A DNA stretch of 64,000 bases from Limanda limanda (lineage: Eukaryota > Chordata > Actinopteri > Pleuronectiformes > Pleuronectidae). Where the stretch lies: positions 7,381,856-7,445,855 of the forward strand of contig NC_083636.1 of the NCBI RefSeq assembly GCF_963576545.1, read 5' to 3'. The notes beneath the pieces were generated by a model. That model saw nothing but the letters and a program-made list of their open reading frames with translations. It ran no database searches and was not told the DNA's origin. Shown piece by piece: positions 1-11,674 of the stretch; the stretch's first letter is position 1; each line of letters starts with the position of its first letter. The position numbers and the translations under genes were made by a program.

Positions 1-2163
1 GCTTGATGTCATCGGTGTGTGAATCTGTGTGTAATATTGACACAGTGATAATTATTAAAAAAAACTAATTTAACAATTTTAACAGCTCCGTCCATCGATA
101 CTTTTTCAATAAAAATGGAACATCTGGCCTTTATCTTCAGCAGAAAGTGATACAATAGCCATTGACTACTTTAGTCAAATGAATCTACAACAGGTTTTTA
201 CTAGCTTGCGCTTCCAATCGGCACTGATGGAAACATGACATTTAAACTTCTTTTTGGCTGTTTAGATGCTTTCGCTGCCTTTGTGACGTCCAACATGGAA
301 AAAAGGACGTTGGCAAACTCCTCTACTGGCATTGGGAAATGAGTCCATCGCCTTTGAAGCACGTTTACCTGCATTTACCTGCTATTTTTGGTATAAAAGG
401 TATAGCCTCCTTGCCATACATCCATCTACATCTGTGTCTAACATACAACTACAGTAGATTACAGTATTTTAAGGACTAAGAACAATTATTTATGTGATTC
501 CATAAGGGGAAAAAACACAGAAGATTGAAATGAAAGAGATAACCATCCGTGTCATTGGATGAACTTGATCCTGAGTGAGAGTCCAACAGTAACTGTCAAC
601 AGTGATAGATGTTCCCATTGCCATTACACACATCCACACATAAGCATTTATCACAGAAATCTGACATTTCACCCTTTAGGATGTATGTTGTGCTGTTGTG
701 CACTTAATCTCCAAGAAACACACACATACAGCTGGTGGTGTGTGTCCTCCCTTGAGGATCAGAGCATCTGATGTCCATAAGCGACAAAGGAATGATTTTA
801 TTGTCATGCGTGATGGATACTTCGTGGGATACATAATCTATTCAGTACGGAGTAAATAAAATCAAGTGTTATCTGCAAATATGATTACTTTCGTGTGTCA
901 TTACTGATCTACAGTAAATGACTTGTCTCTCTGTGGACAAAAACATGGTGTCTCTTGCTCTGCTAATCCATTTCATTACACTTTCATGATGTGAATGTTT
1001 TATTCCCAATTAATTCTCTTTACACTGAACCCCACCGAGACCCCGTTTATTTTGCAGGGACAAAAAGAAAGCAATTTGTTTGGTGAGCAATCCAATCTTA
1101 ACTTGGAGTATCCCACTCATTGGGGTGGGAATCTCCAGGCACCTCCTGATTCGATGCGGTTCAGTGGGCTACGATTCAATGATAGAACGATTATCTATGC
1201 TTCTTGATGCATTGAAGAATTTGATTTCTATACATGATTTAATTTTTTCGTCACTCTGTGAGCACTGGAGGTGTGTTTCATCACTAGCCTCGTGATTTGT
1301 GCTTGAAAAGGTATTAAAGCTTTATGACAATGGTCAGTGCTCTCCACACTGATTCGACATTTGATGATTTTGCACAGTTGATGAGACCAGAAAAGCATTA
1401 GAAAGCATTTGAAAGTAACATAATGAGTTAGACAATATATATGAATATAAAAGTAATAATTCTTGTAAGATATCTGTACCAAAAAAAATCTACTGGTTAT
1501 TTTCTATCTTGCATTTCAGCAGGTTTGGGACTTGTATATTTTTGTGATGCACACATGTAACTGTAGTCTTTTTGCTCAGCATAACTATGTAATTTTTTTC
1601 TATTTACCTAGAACAAAGAGATATAGTCATACAGCACACAAGAACACATGTAGCCATGGTCCATTGACTGTTTAAATATTATGGTAAATCATATTCATTC
1701 AAAATATTGACTATGTAACTATGATTGTTATGAATGTCAAAACAATTGGAAAGTTCTACAGAGGAAGGGTGTCAAAACGTTAAGTACTAATGTAGTATTC
1801 AACACATACACACACACACACACAGGTAAATATCAGGTGGGAACATGTTGCACAGTCTCTCAGATTATCCACCTTGGTTTATGGGTTGTGTTTTGTTGTA
1901 GCATCTCCAGCGCTGCTGTTTAATCATGTATCATTCCCTGATGCTCTTGATCGGAGTCCCACAATTATGTTTGTTGGGAGTGAATTTAAATACCAAACCC
2001 ACTTTCATCTAAATTTCTCTTACATAATCCTTTTTATATTCACTGCTGCTTTGTCCTGAGAGTGCGCCCTGTTGCCATGGTGATCTGTGAGGGGATGGAT
2101 GCTGTTTGAAGGGCAAATTTAGGAACACAGCTGACTGTGATCCTGTAGAGATCGACCCTGAAG
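1..2163. other. Intergenic DNA without a recognisable gene
   Basis: AT-rich non-coding sequence. The open frames here are below 90 codons, overlap on opposite strands and show no domain or codon pattern that I recognise. The only structured element is a short CA tract near 1806-1824. The first 35 bases resemble the 3' part of the SINE-like family seen at 3551, but the match is too short to call. Confidence 0.6.
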
Positions 2164-2284
<121 letters not shown>

Positions 2285-2458
2285 ATTCTCTCACACACAA
2301 CCACTCACTCTTTAAATCGTCCAAAATACACCATCATGGCCCTAAAATAGAGACACTTACCTGGGTGATGGAGAAACAATGAGAGGCGTCTGTGAGCTGG
2401 TTTCCCCCAAAGACGAATCACCTCTCTCTTTTGTCAAAAACTAGGCCAGACAAGTTGA

Positions 2459-2787
2459 GGCTGCTGCACACTAGAGGATAATCGGGCTGATTTCGGACCT
2501 GATTGGCCCCATCCAACGATTGCAGGGTTGATCGCATCCAGAGGTCAATCGCCTAGACGTTCTCTCCAACCGCCATAAAAACACTGAGGAAGAATCTTGC
2601 GAGTTTCTGTGTGTGCGCCACTATGAAATAATTTCCTACAAAAACACAAGTGTGTGGTTTTACGTTCCAAATCATCTGGTTTGTGTTCTGAAGATTTGAA
2701 GATAAAACAATCTGTTAAATGTGTCTGTGGTCTCCCACGGTTTTTAAAATCGGTCAAGAGTTGAACATCCTGTAGTGTGCAGCAGCC
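2459..2787. mobile_element. Non-autonomous DNA transposon (MITE) with TTAA-type target site
   Basis: A 329-bp element bounded by terminal inverted repeats that start GGCTGCTGCACACTA and match over about 21 bases with one mismatch. The flanks are TTGA on the left and TTAA on the right, consistent with a TTAA target duplication that has one substitution. TTAA duplication is typical of piggyBac and Kolobok superfamilies, and this copy has no transposase frame. The choice between the two superfamilies is not settled by the sequence. Confidence 0.7.
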
Positions 2788-3398
2788 TTAAAGGAAGAGA
2801 TGAGCCTAATCACCCCACCTCCCACTATCATCCTCCAAAAAGAACTAGCATTTAAACATAGCTAGATATCTGACTGCAGTGAACTCACTTTACCTTAAAA
2901 TGATATTACAAGGAATATGACCAGTTTAGAATTGTATTCTAATACAACACCAACACACTTCAACCATCCATGGCAATAAAATGAATTCATCATTTTAATG
3001 TTTATACCCTTCAGGCTGAAGTTCTTAAAAAAGAGCTGTGTATTCTCAGTTGACAGCCATAACGGAAAATGCAGCATTAGCACATAATAACACCATGTTG
3101 AATGGCTGACAGCTCCAGGCAATCAGAATCAATTTAGAAGCAGTAAAGTACATCACTGCATCTTCATGTAGACACTGTAGCCTTCAGAGCTGGTTATTGT
3201 TACAACCTGCTTGGGAGTCTCAGGGCCTCGATCAACTGTACCATTCATTTGAACAGGGATTTAGCCATAATGTTGTAAGCATCTAATGGTACCTATGAGA
3301 TTGTGAAACAATGTTGTATGCTCTGCTACAAGTCTATATGCTATTAACTGTGTCTTGCCTCAGAATTCTTTGCTTTCTTGTGCTGTTTATTTTCGTCA

Positions 3399-3453
3399 AT
3401 GTTAATGTGCAAGCGCCACATTAACATATAATGTGGCGCTTGCACATTAACAT
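3399..3453. repeat. Perfect 25-bp inverted repeat with 5-base loop
   Basis: The left arm 3399-3423 is exactly complementary to the right arm 3429-3453, separated by ACATA. The arms contain the GC-rich core CAAGCGCCACATTA, so this is not simple-repeat palindromy. A short (TA)n tract follows directly. It could form a hairpin in RNA or a cruciform in DNA; no function can be assigned. Confidence 0.85.
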
Positions 3454-3550
3454 ATATATATATATATACATATTTATATATATGCCAGACTGACTCACTA
3501 CCACATCTTTAGGTACAAAGTAAAGATGGACATGATAGATGCAACACATT

Positions 3551-3740
3551 GGGGCAGCTGTGGCTCACAGGGTAAAATGGGTTGTTCTCTAACCAGAAGG
3601 TTATAGCCCAATTATTAAAATGGCCCCTGACTGGCTGTGAGTGCTGCCCATAGATGCACTGTATAAATGCATGTGTGAATGTGGAATGGCCCCCCAAAAG
3701 TTTTGTGTAAGGCACAGTCCATTTACCATTTACAATCCAT
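3551..3740 (+). mobile_element. tRNA-derived SINE-like repeat, forward copy
   Basis: Begins GGGGCAGCTGTGGCTCA and continues with a degenerate tRNA-like head (CAGGGTAAAATGGGTTG, ACCAGAAGGTT). It ends in the tail AGTCCATTTACCATTTA. This layout matches a very common teleost dispersed repeat known to me from many fish genomes. A reverse-oriented copy of the same family occurs at 27664-27944. The head has lost an intact B box, so this copy is old. Confidence 0.65.
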
Positions 3741-4334
3741 AGAGGTCTTTGACATACTGTCAAAACTGTTCTGACAAACTTCCATTCTCAGGTATAATCC
3801 CACTGAACAAAGCTCAGCTGAAAGAACACTAGAACCAACATGCTGTATTCGTCGACATTACTGCAGAACATTAGCAGGCAATGAAACCGTCTCACTGTTG
3901 CTTCCCTTCCTGCTAGTGTGAACATCGCTTAATTCAAATGAGGTAAACCTTCAAGGCTTTCCATGTAGTGCGCTGTCAACTGATTCGAATTAGGCTTAAT
4001 GGATTTCCTGCGTTCAGTCACACACAACTGAATAAACCAATGTAGTTCTGTGCTGTAAATTCCGATCCAACACAATCAAGCTTCAAAGATCTTTTCACTG
4101 AACATCTGCGGTCATACAAACGAACAAACTTCAGCTCTTTTAACATGGCTCCTTTAGAATGTGCAGCGGGGGGTTGGGTGGGGGGGAAACCAAACAGAGG
4201 CAGCCGTCGAGGACCATCTGCCACATTTTATTTGTCACATACTGACCAGGTATCCGGGCTCGACTCAAGTACAATGTTTACTCAGCAGTCAGCACGAAAG
4301 CTGCCGCCCATCTCCTTCTAATCAGACTTAACTC

Positions 4335-5089
4335 CAGGGGCGTCGTTAGGCCTGTATTAGGGGGGCTGAAGTTTTCATATATTCATAAAATGTTCTTCAG
4401 CCCCCCCAAATAATTATTGGGATTTTTTTTTTTTTTTTTTTTTAAATTAAACTATTGTTTTACACATGGACAAGTTATTTATAACTCTAACATGCTACAT
4501 ATGTGAGTGTGTTTCTGGTTTGTATGTTTTCTCCCCCTTCAAATTACAATCCAATAGCCTCTCATTATACTTAACACTAAAAAACGGGCACTAGGACCTT
4601 GGGGAGTCTACATCGCTGCTGCGCTGGCTTTCTCACTCTTTCTCACTCTTATTCCCTTCTGCTCATAATACAACAAATAAACAACTCAGAAGTTGACACT
4701 GGCAGGTCCATTCTCCATCCATTGTGTGTGGTCCCTTTAAGAATTAGGATTTGGGAGTGAGGCGGATATGAAAACTAGTTTATCCGTCTTTCCTTTACAA
4801 GCAGGAAAATTATTTCTCTCTATTTGAGAAAAGTTCATATTGTGTTGTCAAATTTCACAATGACCCTGAAATTCTGTCTCTTCTGTTATCTTATACTTAA
4901 TTAATGCAAGCAAAGATACAGAGAAAAATCACACTCTTTCTGATTGAACCAATCTAGTAACTGTCTGAAACAATGGATATCCGCAGCCCCAAATGAGCCC
5001 CAAAAAAATTGGCGCGCGCTGTGCGCGCAAACATTCAGCATCCTTAGGGGCTAAGCCCCCCCTTCCTTTCAATCCTAGAAATGCCCCTG
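4335..5089. mobile_element. Intact non-autonomous hAT transposon with 8-bp target duplication
   Basis: A 755-bp element starting CAGGGGCGTCGTTAGG and ending CCTAGAAATGCCCCTG, so its ends are imperfect inverted repeats of about 16 bases. It is flanked on both sides by the identical 8-mer CTTAACTC (4327-4334 and 5090-5097). Eight-base duplications and CAGGGG-type ends are diagnostic of the hAT superfamily. Subterminal stretches also pair: AGGGGGGCTGAAG near the left end and CTTAGGGGCTAAGCCCCCC near the right. No transposase frame is present. Confidence 0.85.
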
Positions 5090-5439
5090 CTTAACTCCAT
5101 GCAATATCCTTAAAAAATTGATTTTCTGTATATTCTATGTGATTTTCTATAAATTCTGTAAAGTACTAATACTTTCCTGACTAAGAGACGATTCTCACTC
5201 ATCCTTCATGTGTTTAGTTAATGGTTTATTTGTGCAGGGTGCACATTCAGAAGGTCATGCGTGGTTGACCGTGCGTGTAATAGAACACAGACCAGCTGAA
5301 TGGAAGGAGTGCAGGCTGAAGGACAACATCACCTCTGCCTGGCATTCTTCAAAAAGGAGAATGCATTCTGGCACATTCGACGTGGTTCTGAGGTTATGTG
5401 TGCAGGTGGACTGGGATAAATTCTAATATTAAAATTTGT

Positions 5440-5450
5440 ATCATCATCAC

Positions 5451-5546
<96 letters not shown>

Positions 5547-5547
5547 T
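5440..5547. repeat. (ATC)n trinucleotide microsatellite
   Basis: About 36 tandem ATC units, nearly uninterrupted. On the minus strand it reads as a long run of methionines, a translation artefact and not a gene. Confidence 0.95.
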
Positions 5548-5929
5548 ATTATTTCTTGATCATGAAAATGATTGCTGTAACACATACTCTAACTTACCAA
5601 TATGTACTGTAAGGTACACCAGCTAAGTTCAATGCAGTGATAAATGAGGATAATCAATTTCATGTTTCTTTGTGTTTTTACTAAAAGGTTTGGATTAGTT
5701 TTACCTAAGGCTGCAATAGCGCTGTTTGTGGAGCATAACCGTCTTGGTAAGCCAATAACATATTGGTCATGTTATCGCTGTATATAATTGCAGTTTGTCT
5801 TTGTTTTTCTTTCTGTGCTTTGTCTCAGAAAAAAAAATCTATTAAAAGATACAAATAAAAAGCTTGTATGTGTTGATTATAACAATTTATTTGATTCTTA
5901 CTTTTCAAAACTGGCCAGGGACAACAGAT

Positions 5930-6035
5930 GAAAATGAGCCTGTTGACCTGACTCTGGCTAATTTGCAGTTATTTTGCTGTTGATCAATGAGCAATGTCCC
6001 TGTCAAATAAACAAATAAATGAAATGAAATGAAAA
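5930..6035 (+). repeat. Retroposon 3'-tail-like sequence
   Basis: Contains GAGCAATGTCCCTGTCAAATAAACAAATAAATGAAATG-type sequence, which resembles the A-rich 3' terminus of teleost non-LTR retroposons. No coding remnant is attached. Confidence 0.35.
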
Positions 6036-6827
6036 TTACTGTTCCACAGAGCTAGCGTAAGGCCAACTTTTGTTTTCACTTTTGACATCCAGTCTCAAAG
6101 TGTCCCCCATCAAGGAAAGTGTTATTATTCTTTTAGAGAAAACGTCTGTCCAGTTTGTTTGTCGAGACAGCGGTGCTACTCTTCCATCAAACCCGTCCTA
6201 CTTTAGATGAATGGTTGAGATTGGTCGGACCTGTCTCAGGACAGATGGAGTTCGATCTGTGAGAGAGAAAAAACAAATAATAGCTTGGGATTGGTTTGGT
6301 TTCCAGGCGTTTCCCAGGACACAAAGCTATTTCCCAGGATATAAAATACATCTTGTGTGCAGTAAACATGAGGTCTTGCCAGCAAGCATTATGCTGGAGG
6401 GTTTCCTCCTGACTCTCATCAGGTGAGCAGATGGGAGATATGTTAACACACAAAACAACCACTAGAGATCTCTCAGCAAAGGAATTCAGATCTGAAACCC
6501 TCTGATGAGATGGATATTGTATATTTGGATATCTACACCCAGGATTCTGTTATTTCATTGTTATACCTGATATTTCCATGAACTGATATTCAGCAAAAAC
6601 AATTAGAATGTATGTAATAAATTACACCAAATACAGAAATACAAGAAAAAACCTACAACTGTTATTTACCGTGTGTTTTTGTTGAACTTTACCACAAAAT
6701 GTCTGTTTTACACTGAGCGTATGTTTGAATGGAAGGTGGACAAGAAGGCCTTCCATTCAGCTCAATGGAGACGAGATGAAAAGACAACATTTTCTATGGA
6801 TGAAGTTCTGCCGAAGGCTCCAAGGAC

Positions 6828-6868
6828 GAATCTTTGTGTTGTGAGAGAAACTCACAACACAAAGATTC
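6828..6868. repeat. Perfect 18-bp inverted repeat with 5-base loop
   Basis: The left arm 6828-6845 (GAATCTTTGTGTTGTGAG) is exactly complementary to 6851-6868, with loop AGAAA. The surrounding 94-codon frame (6673-6957) passes through the hairpin and is probably chance. Loop size and perfection resemble the foldback at 3399. Confidence 0.85.
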
Positions 6869-6869
6869 A

Positions 6870-8735
6870 GACTCAGCACCTTCAAGTAAAGGTTAACAGC
6901 TCAAATTCAATATGTCACGGTCTCCATGAATGCAAGATAAAGACAGGTTTTTTTTAAGTCATAGAGTTGCTTCACTTTGGCTGCAGCATATTTTTTTCAA
7001 GCATCTTTTCACCCTGGCAGATTTTCAGATTGAGGAGAAAAGAAACCTCGTATTTGATGTTTTGTGATGAGACTATTTTAATTCTTTTAAAGCGAGTCAA
7101 TACAAAGCAGTCAGAATATGTGACTCCATACCAGAAGGCTTGCTAATTGTATAAAGTCGTGTTTAACAGAACACAAAAAAATATATGATCTGCATCATAT
7201 AATCATCCATATGGTTGATATTTTTAATTGTATATATAATTGAAACATTCAAGTGGGCCTTATATTTGACCACAAGTACATTAACTCGAGGTGATTTTTA
7301 AAGTTAAGGACTAAACGTTGGACTTCTCTTCCAACACTTGAGGCAATGGCTTCACGCAACCTCTGAATAATTGTATCATGTTCCAAAAGCTTTTGCTTGG
7401 TTATTATATTCCGAGCTGTGCTCATAAATACATGCAGAGCCTCCACCAAGAAATCTGCACCCCAACCAAAATGCACGATTTAGGGGAAAAAAAACGAAAT
7501 CTCCTTCATTCATCTTTAATTTTCTCCGAAAAGTCGGAGCAATCTGTGCAGCACTAAGAGCGAAACTACTTCTGCAGTTGGCAGCTGCTCTGTGCTACTG
7601 TTTTTTTTTGTGGGATTTTAAATCCTTCAGAGCAGATTTATCACTGCGAGCAGAGAGGTTGGTTTCTCTGCTTTTTGAGATGCCACCATTTTAGCACTGC
7701 GATTCACCTCTGTGTCTGTTGCCAAGCAACTCCTGACACTTTGGGGATGTGGAGTGAATGCAGGAGCTGCCGTGGTATTTCCATGTTGTTCTGCACCGTG
7801 CACCTTAGGTTGCCATGTCATGCACACTCAATGTAACACTCCCAGCTTTCAGACGTGTATACGTCTTAAAAACAGCAAATAAAAGGAGCTGGATTTGCTT
7901 TCTAATGGAGATGATTGGTAATTTATTTTTATTATTAACTAGTTAATGTGCTATACAACTCTATTCTACGTTATTACACTACGACACAACTCCACCACAA
8001 CATTTCGGGAAAGAACAACAGAGTGATGAATCAAGTTAGGTTATTTTTTGTAACCGATATTATAAGGACAATTGCTCAAAATGATTAGAAATTACATAGT
8101 TCTAATAACATCAGGTAACAAGGACCCATAACCCCCCCCCCCACACACACACACACACACATAAACCACACCACAGCACCTAAGCTCTCCAGAGACAGAA
8201 CAATTTAATCTTTCTAATTAAATACTGGATTTGTGACGCCAATAGTACTCATTAATAATCCAATAAAAAAGTATCACCAGGTAATTCTTATAACCTAACC
8301 ACAACTTTTTAAATTAAAGATGACAAATAAACTTTGCAGTGCTCTATTAGACTATGTTAAAGTGATGTAAAACACATCATACAAATAAAGTGTTTCAAAG
8401 ATTGACTCTGTATATTTTTCTATTTGGTTGATGTACGAACAGGACACTTGGTAAATATATGGGCTTGCTTTATTTGAAGCCAGAAGAGCTTGATTTTCTA
8501 TGAAGTGCTGCAAAAGATGCAAAAAAATATCATTTAACTACTAATATATAACTGCTCTTCTTCATGTATTGTTGTCTTTGGAGATATGATTTGTTTCTAC
8601 CATTGTTAACTGTTTAGTCAAAGCATGTGTAGAAAATTATACAATAACACTGTATGTTATCATTTGTCATTTTTCTATGTTGTTTTTTTTACTCTGGATA
8701 TGAAGAGACATGGATGGAGAGAAATTAAGCATTTG
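6870..8735. other. Non-coding stretch, nothing recognised
   Basis: AT-rich sequence with small homopolymers and a C-run followed by a CA tract at 8133-8162. No domain, RNA gene or bounded repeat was identified. Confidence 0.5.
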
Positions 8736-8739
8736 CTGA

Positions 8740-9050
8740 AGCTGGACGCGGTGCTTTAAGGCGATGTGACTTCAAATCAATATCACGATTATTTGTAACT
8801 TTTACCTCGAGTGCGATTAATGAGAAATTATTTGATTATTATTTTAAGTGAGCACAGGTCAGCGGCAAAGGGAGGAGGGAGGAAATTCGGCAGGGTAATA
8901 TAATTAATATGGCGCAAAATGAAGGTAGTAGAAATCCAACAGTTCAGGAATGCACACGTTAGGGAAAGTATTAACCGACATGAGCAAGGTTAAGTCGTGA
9001 GAGGTTATAAATCTCTGTTTCGATACATTTTTGGGTTGATTGCCCAGCCC
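8740..9050 (-). mobile_element. Degenerate dispersed repeat ending in a GCCCAGCCCT terminus
   Basis: The right end reads GATTGCCCAGCCCTA and the left half contains ATATCACGATTATTTG and GAGTGCGATTAATG. That combination is characteristic of an abundant teleost repeat that begins AGGGCTGGGCAAT in the other orientation. The left boundary is unclear. The retroviral element inserted about 130 bases to the right. Confidence 0.4.
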
Positions 9051-9184
9051 TACTTCTACATCTCACTTGTTTCTCTGTATCCAGATCCCTGCCCCTCATT
9101 CTCTCTCCCTCTGTGAGACTACGTATCGCGGTGACATTTGCCTGCTGTGGAGTCACTTGTTGGCCCAGCACAGCTTCTGTGTGT

Positions 9185-9808
9185 TGTGATGGGAATTTTG
9201 TATTTAGACATGTTCAAATGTAACAGATTACATTTATATAGAAAGAAGTTTACTGAAAGATGTATTTCTGTGTTTAAGACTCATAGTCAGAGTTTAGGTC
9301 AAGTTAACACTATGCATAATACTCTTGAAGGGCCTTATAGACGTGGCCTTCTCAGTCTAGGGTGAACAAAAGGTTTCTCAACAGGGGCCAATTAAGTCTT
9401 CTGCAGCAGGGAGCTTCAAAGGCTAATAGGTGTGACCTGCAGAGACAGGAGATCTCTGAGAAACTCACAGGGTCTGGAACAAGATGCGTTTAGCATCTTG
9501 TTCAAACTTCAAAGAGACCGCCAGAGACCAATGTCTGGTCTTCCTGTAAACGACATGGAGAGAAGCTGATTGGACAAATGTATTTTACTGTGGAGAGGAG
9601 GGATCTGATTGTATAAATGGAGTGTACTTTTGAGAGCTCATTGCCATTGCCCTCATATCTGTCACCGTGATGTTTGAGCTCTGTGCCATTGAGGTCAAGT
9701 CTGTTGTCGTGACTTGACCTTTGTAAACCGTCCGCAGACGGTTTGAATTAAACATCCAGAATTGATAATTGCTTGTTGTGTCATGATATGTAATAATGTC
9801 CCATTACA
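9185..9808 (+). repeat. 5' long terminal repeat
   Basis: Opens with TGTG and closes with TACA. It contains a TATAAAT box at 9612-9618 and an ATTAAA polyadenylation-type signal at 9747-9752. Three stem-loops lie at 9477-9503, 9692-9720 and 9725-9744. TATA box, then hairpins, then polyadenylation signal gives a plausible U3-R-U5 order. The adjacent four bases GTGT form the left target duplication. Confidence 0.92.
9612..9618 (+). promoter_or_regulatory. LTR TATA box
   Basis: TATAAAT inside the 5' LTR, about 135 bases before the ATTAAA signal; the same motif is conserved in the 3' LTR near 15380. It is the likely core promoter of the element. Confidence 0.6.
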
Positions 9809-10996
9809 TTTGGCTGTTGTTGGCAGTGACATCCACGTGAGCGACTCTGGCTCTCGGTGCTGAGGGTAGGTAATTGCGCCGGGGCAGTACGTTTGGAACT
9901 AAACCTTTATTATTTCAGTGGGCCTGATGTTCTGAGAATCCGGAGTGCTCACTGAGGTGGGCTAAAGAACCGACTGGGACAGGCAAGCAGTTTCATTCTG
10001 GTAAAGTATAATTCTTGTTTTTAGATCTTTTAAGGAAAAAGGTCCAAAGAAATTCACTCATTCAGGGAAGTGAGTTACAGACGTGTATATACTAAGGAGG
10101 TCTTAGAGACCGGTATAGGATTCACAATAAGCTTAATAGGTTAAGATTCTTTTCAAAAAAAGATCAAAATGTTAAACAGGGTTTAGCGAAAGAGTTTAAT
10201 GCTAAATTACTTTAATATTGGGCGCTGCGGCATGCTCATAGTTATTGTAAACAAGCAGAAGAGTAGAATATAAATATATAATAGTATTATTATTTTGAAA
10301 TGGAGGAAAAGCTGTGACAGAGAGACCTAGGCCAGGTCTGTATCGTCTCAGCATAGCTATCTGTTGAAAAATCTGATAAATTCCCATACATTTTATACCT
10401 ACATGTGTCTTGTTTAAGAGAAATGTGAAATGAAGTTTTCTCTAAGGCGATTTGATTCATGCAGAGTTTTAGAATTGTATTAGAGGAATTAAAATTAAAA
10501 CTTAGTAATTACAAGAGGTGATTACAGTGGCAATATTATAACTGAAGGGGTTTTTCTCATTGTCTCTTAAAAAGTGTTTTGAAGGTGAAAGGTTACTATC
10601 AACGTTACACAAATGTTGATGATTTGATACAAGTAACATGCATGATTTGATGAGACTAATCTGAGAATTACAGCTGAAAAAGAAAAAGTGAGGAGTGAGT
10701 GAGAGAGGATTTCTTGGAATTCTCAACACTGGAATAAGGTGAGTATAATTTCAATCATATTTGGGATATATGTGTAAGTTTTAAAGGCTTATATCAAAAG
10801 AAAAAGAAAAAGATTCAGATCAATCTTAAAACGAATTTGAAAATAGACGTTTTTTAAGAAATAGGAAAATAATTGGCTTTAGAAATTAATTCTGAAACAT
10901 TAGGGTCTTTTCCATATCAGTAGAACTTAAATTCCCAAAAGATTCGTATTCTACTGAATAAATCAGAGTTTAAATTGATAAACAACCATTACAGAG
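9809..10996 (+). other. Leader region of the LTR element, with splice-like motifs
   Basis: Follows the 5' LTR and precedes the gag-like ATG. Several sequences look like splice sites: a GAGG-GTAGGT donor near 9865, a CTTTATTATTTCAG acceptor near 9918, a TCTG-GTAAAG donor near 10001, an AATAAG-GTGAGT donor near 10738, and an AACCATTACAG acceptor immediately before the gag start. Whether these are used is inference. Confidence 0.4.
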
Positions 10997-11674
10997 ATGA
11001 ATTTACCACAGATTTCTTCTCCTACAGTTCAAGATATGGTTCTGAAGTATGGTCATTATAGTGTTACACAGTTTGGCTTGTGGGTAAAAAACTATGATTT
11101 TCCAAACACAGGGAACATAACTTTAAATCAGTTGAAGCAACTTAAGATCAAATTGCTCATTGAACAAGAACGAAGCAAAGAAGCAACAAGAGGGAGAGAT
11201 GTGGAGCTATTTGTGCCAGACTGGAGAGCATTTGAGTGTTGGTTGACTGAAGTCAACATAAGAGACAGTATACAGAAGGAAGTAACCGAAATAATCTCCA
11301 GGTATCAGTCTCTCCAAATAGGTTCTGATCTGGATACATTTCCACTGAGAGGGAGATCGTTGCAGACAGAGCAGGCGTCGGCCTCAAACGTCCCAATCGA
11401 CACTTCCAGAATTCAGCTTTGTTGTGGAGGTGAAGGTGAGCAGGCTTTCAGTTTCCACCATTTTGCATGTGGAAGATGTGCTAATTTTACAGGGACGCTG
11501 AAAGCTGCCCAGCCAAATGCTTGGAAAAGCCAAGCCCGCGGACGCGGGAGAGAGAGAGGACGTGGGAGAGATGGAACTTGTTTCATATGCGCTGAAGCAG
11601 GACACTGGGCAAGAAATTGCCCTGAGAATCCACACAACAGTGTTACTGACCAGCAGTTGAGCTGGGAACAGTAG
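10997..11674 (+). CDS. gag: Gag-like protein with one CCHC zinc knuckle (LTR element)
   Basis: A 225-residue frame, the longest in the element. Its C-terminal part has an Arg/Gly-rich stretch (about residues 180-193) followed by one retroviral zinc knuckle of CX2CX4HX4C form, CFICAEAGHWARNC (about 195-208). This is the nucleic-acid-binding signature of nucleocapsid. The N-terminal 120 residues could correspond to a matrix-type region but I recognise no family. No capsid major homology region is visible and the frame is less than half the usual Gag length, so it appears internally deleted. A splice-acceptor-like CCATTACAG lies two bases before the ATG. The frame is uninterrupted and ends in TAG, with no pol frame continuing from it. 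Confidence 0.75.
   Translation: MNLPQISSPTVQDMVLKYGHYSVTQFGLWVKNYDFPNTGNITLNQLKQLKIKLLIEQERSKEATRGRDVELFVPDWRAFECWLTEVNIRDSIQKEVTEIISRYQSLQIGSDLDTFPLRGRSLQTEQASASNVPIDTSRIQLCCGGEGEQAFSFHHFACGRCANFTGTLKAAQPNAWKSQARGRGRERGRGRDGTCFICAEAGHWARNCPENPHNSVTDQQLSWEQ

Noticed and set aside
1..40. Truncated SINE-like 3' end at the window edge
   Set aside because: Only about 35 bases resemble the family, too short to separate from chance.
5394..5585. Polymethionine frame on the minus strand
   Set aside because: Pure product of the (ATC)n microsatellite.
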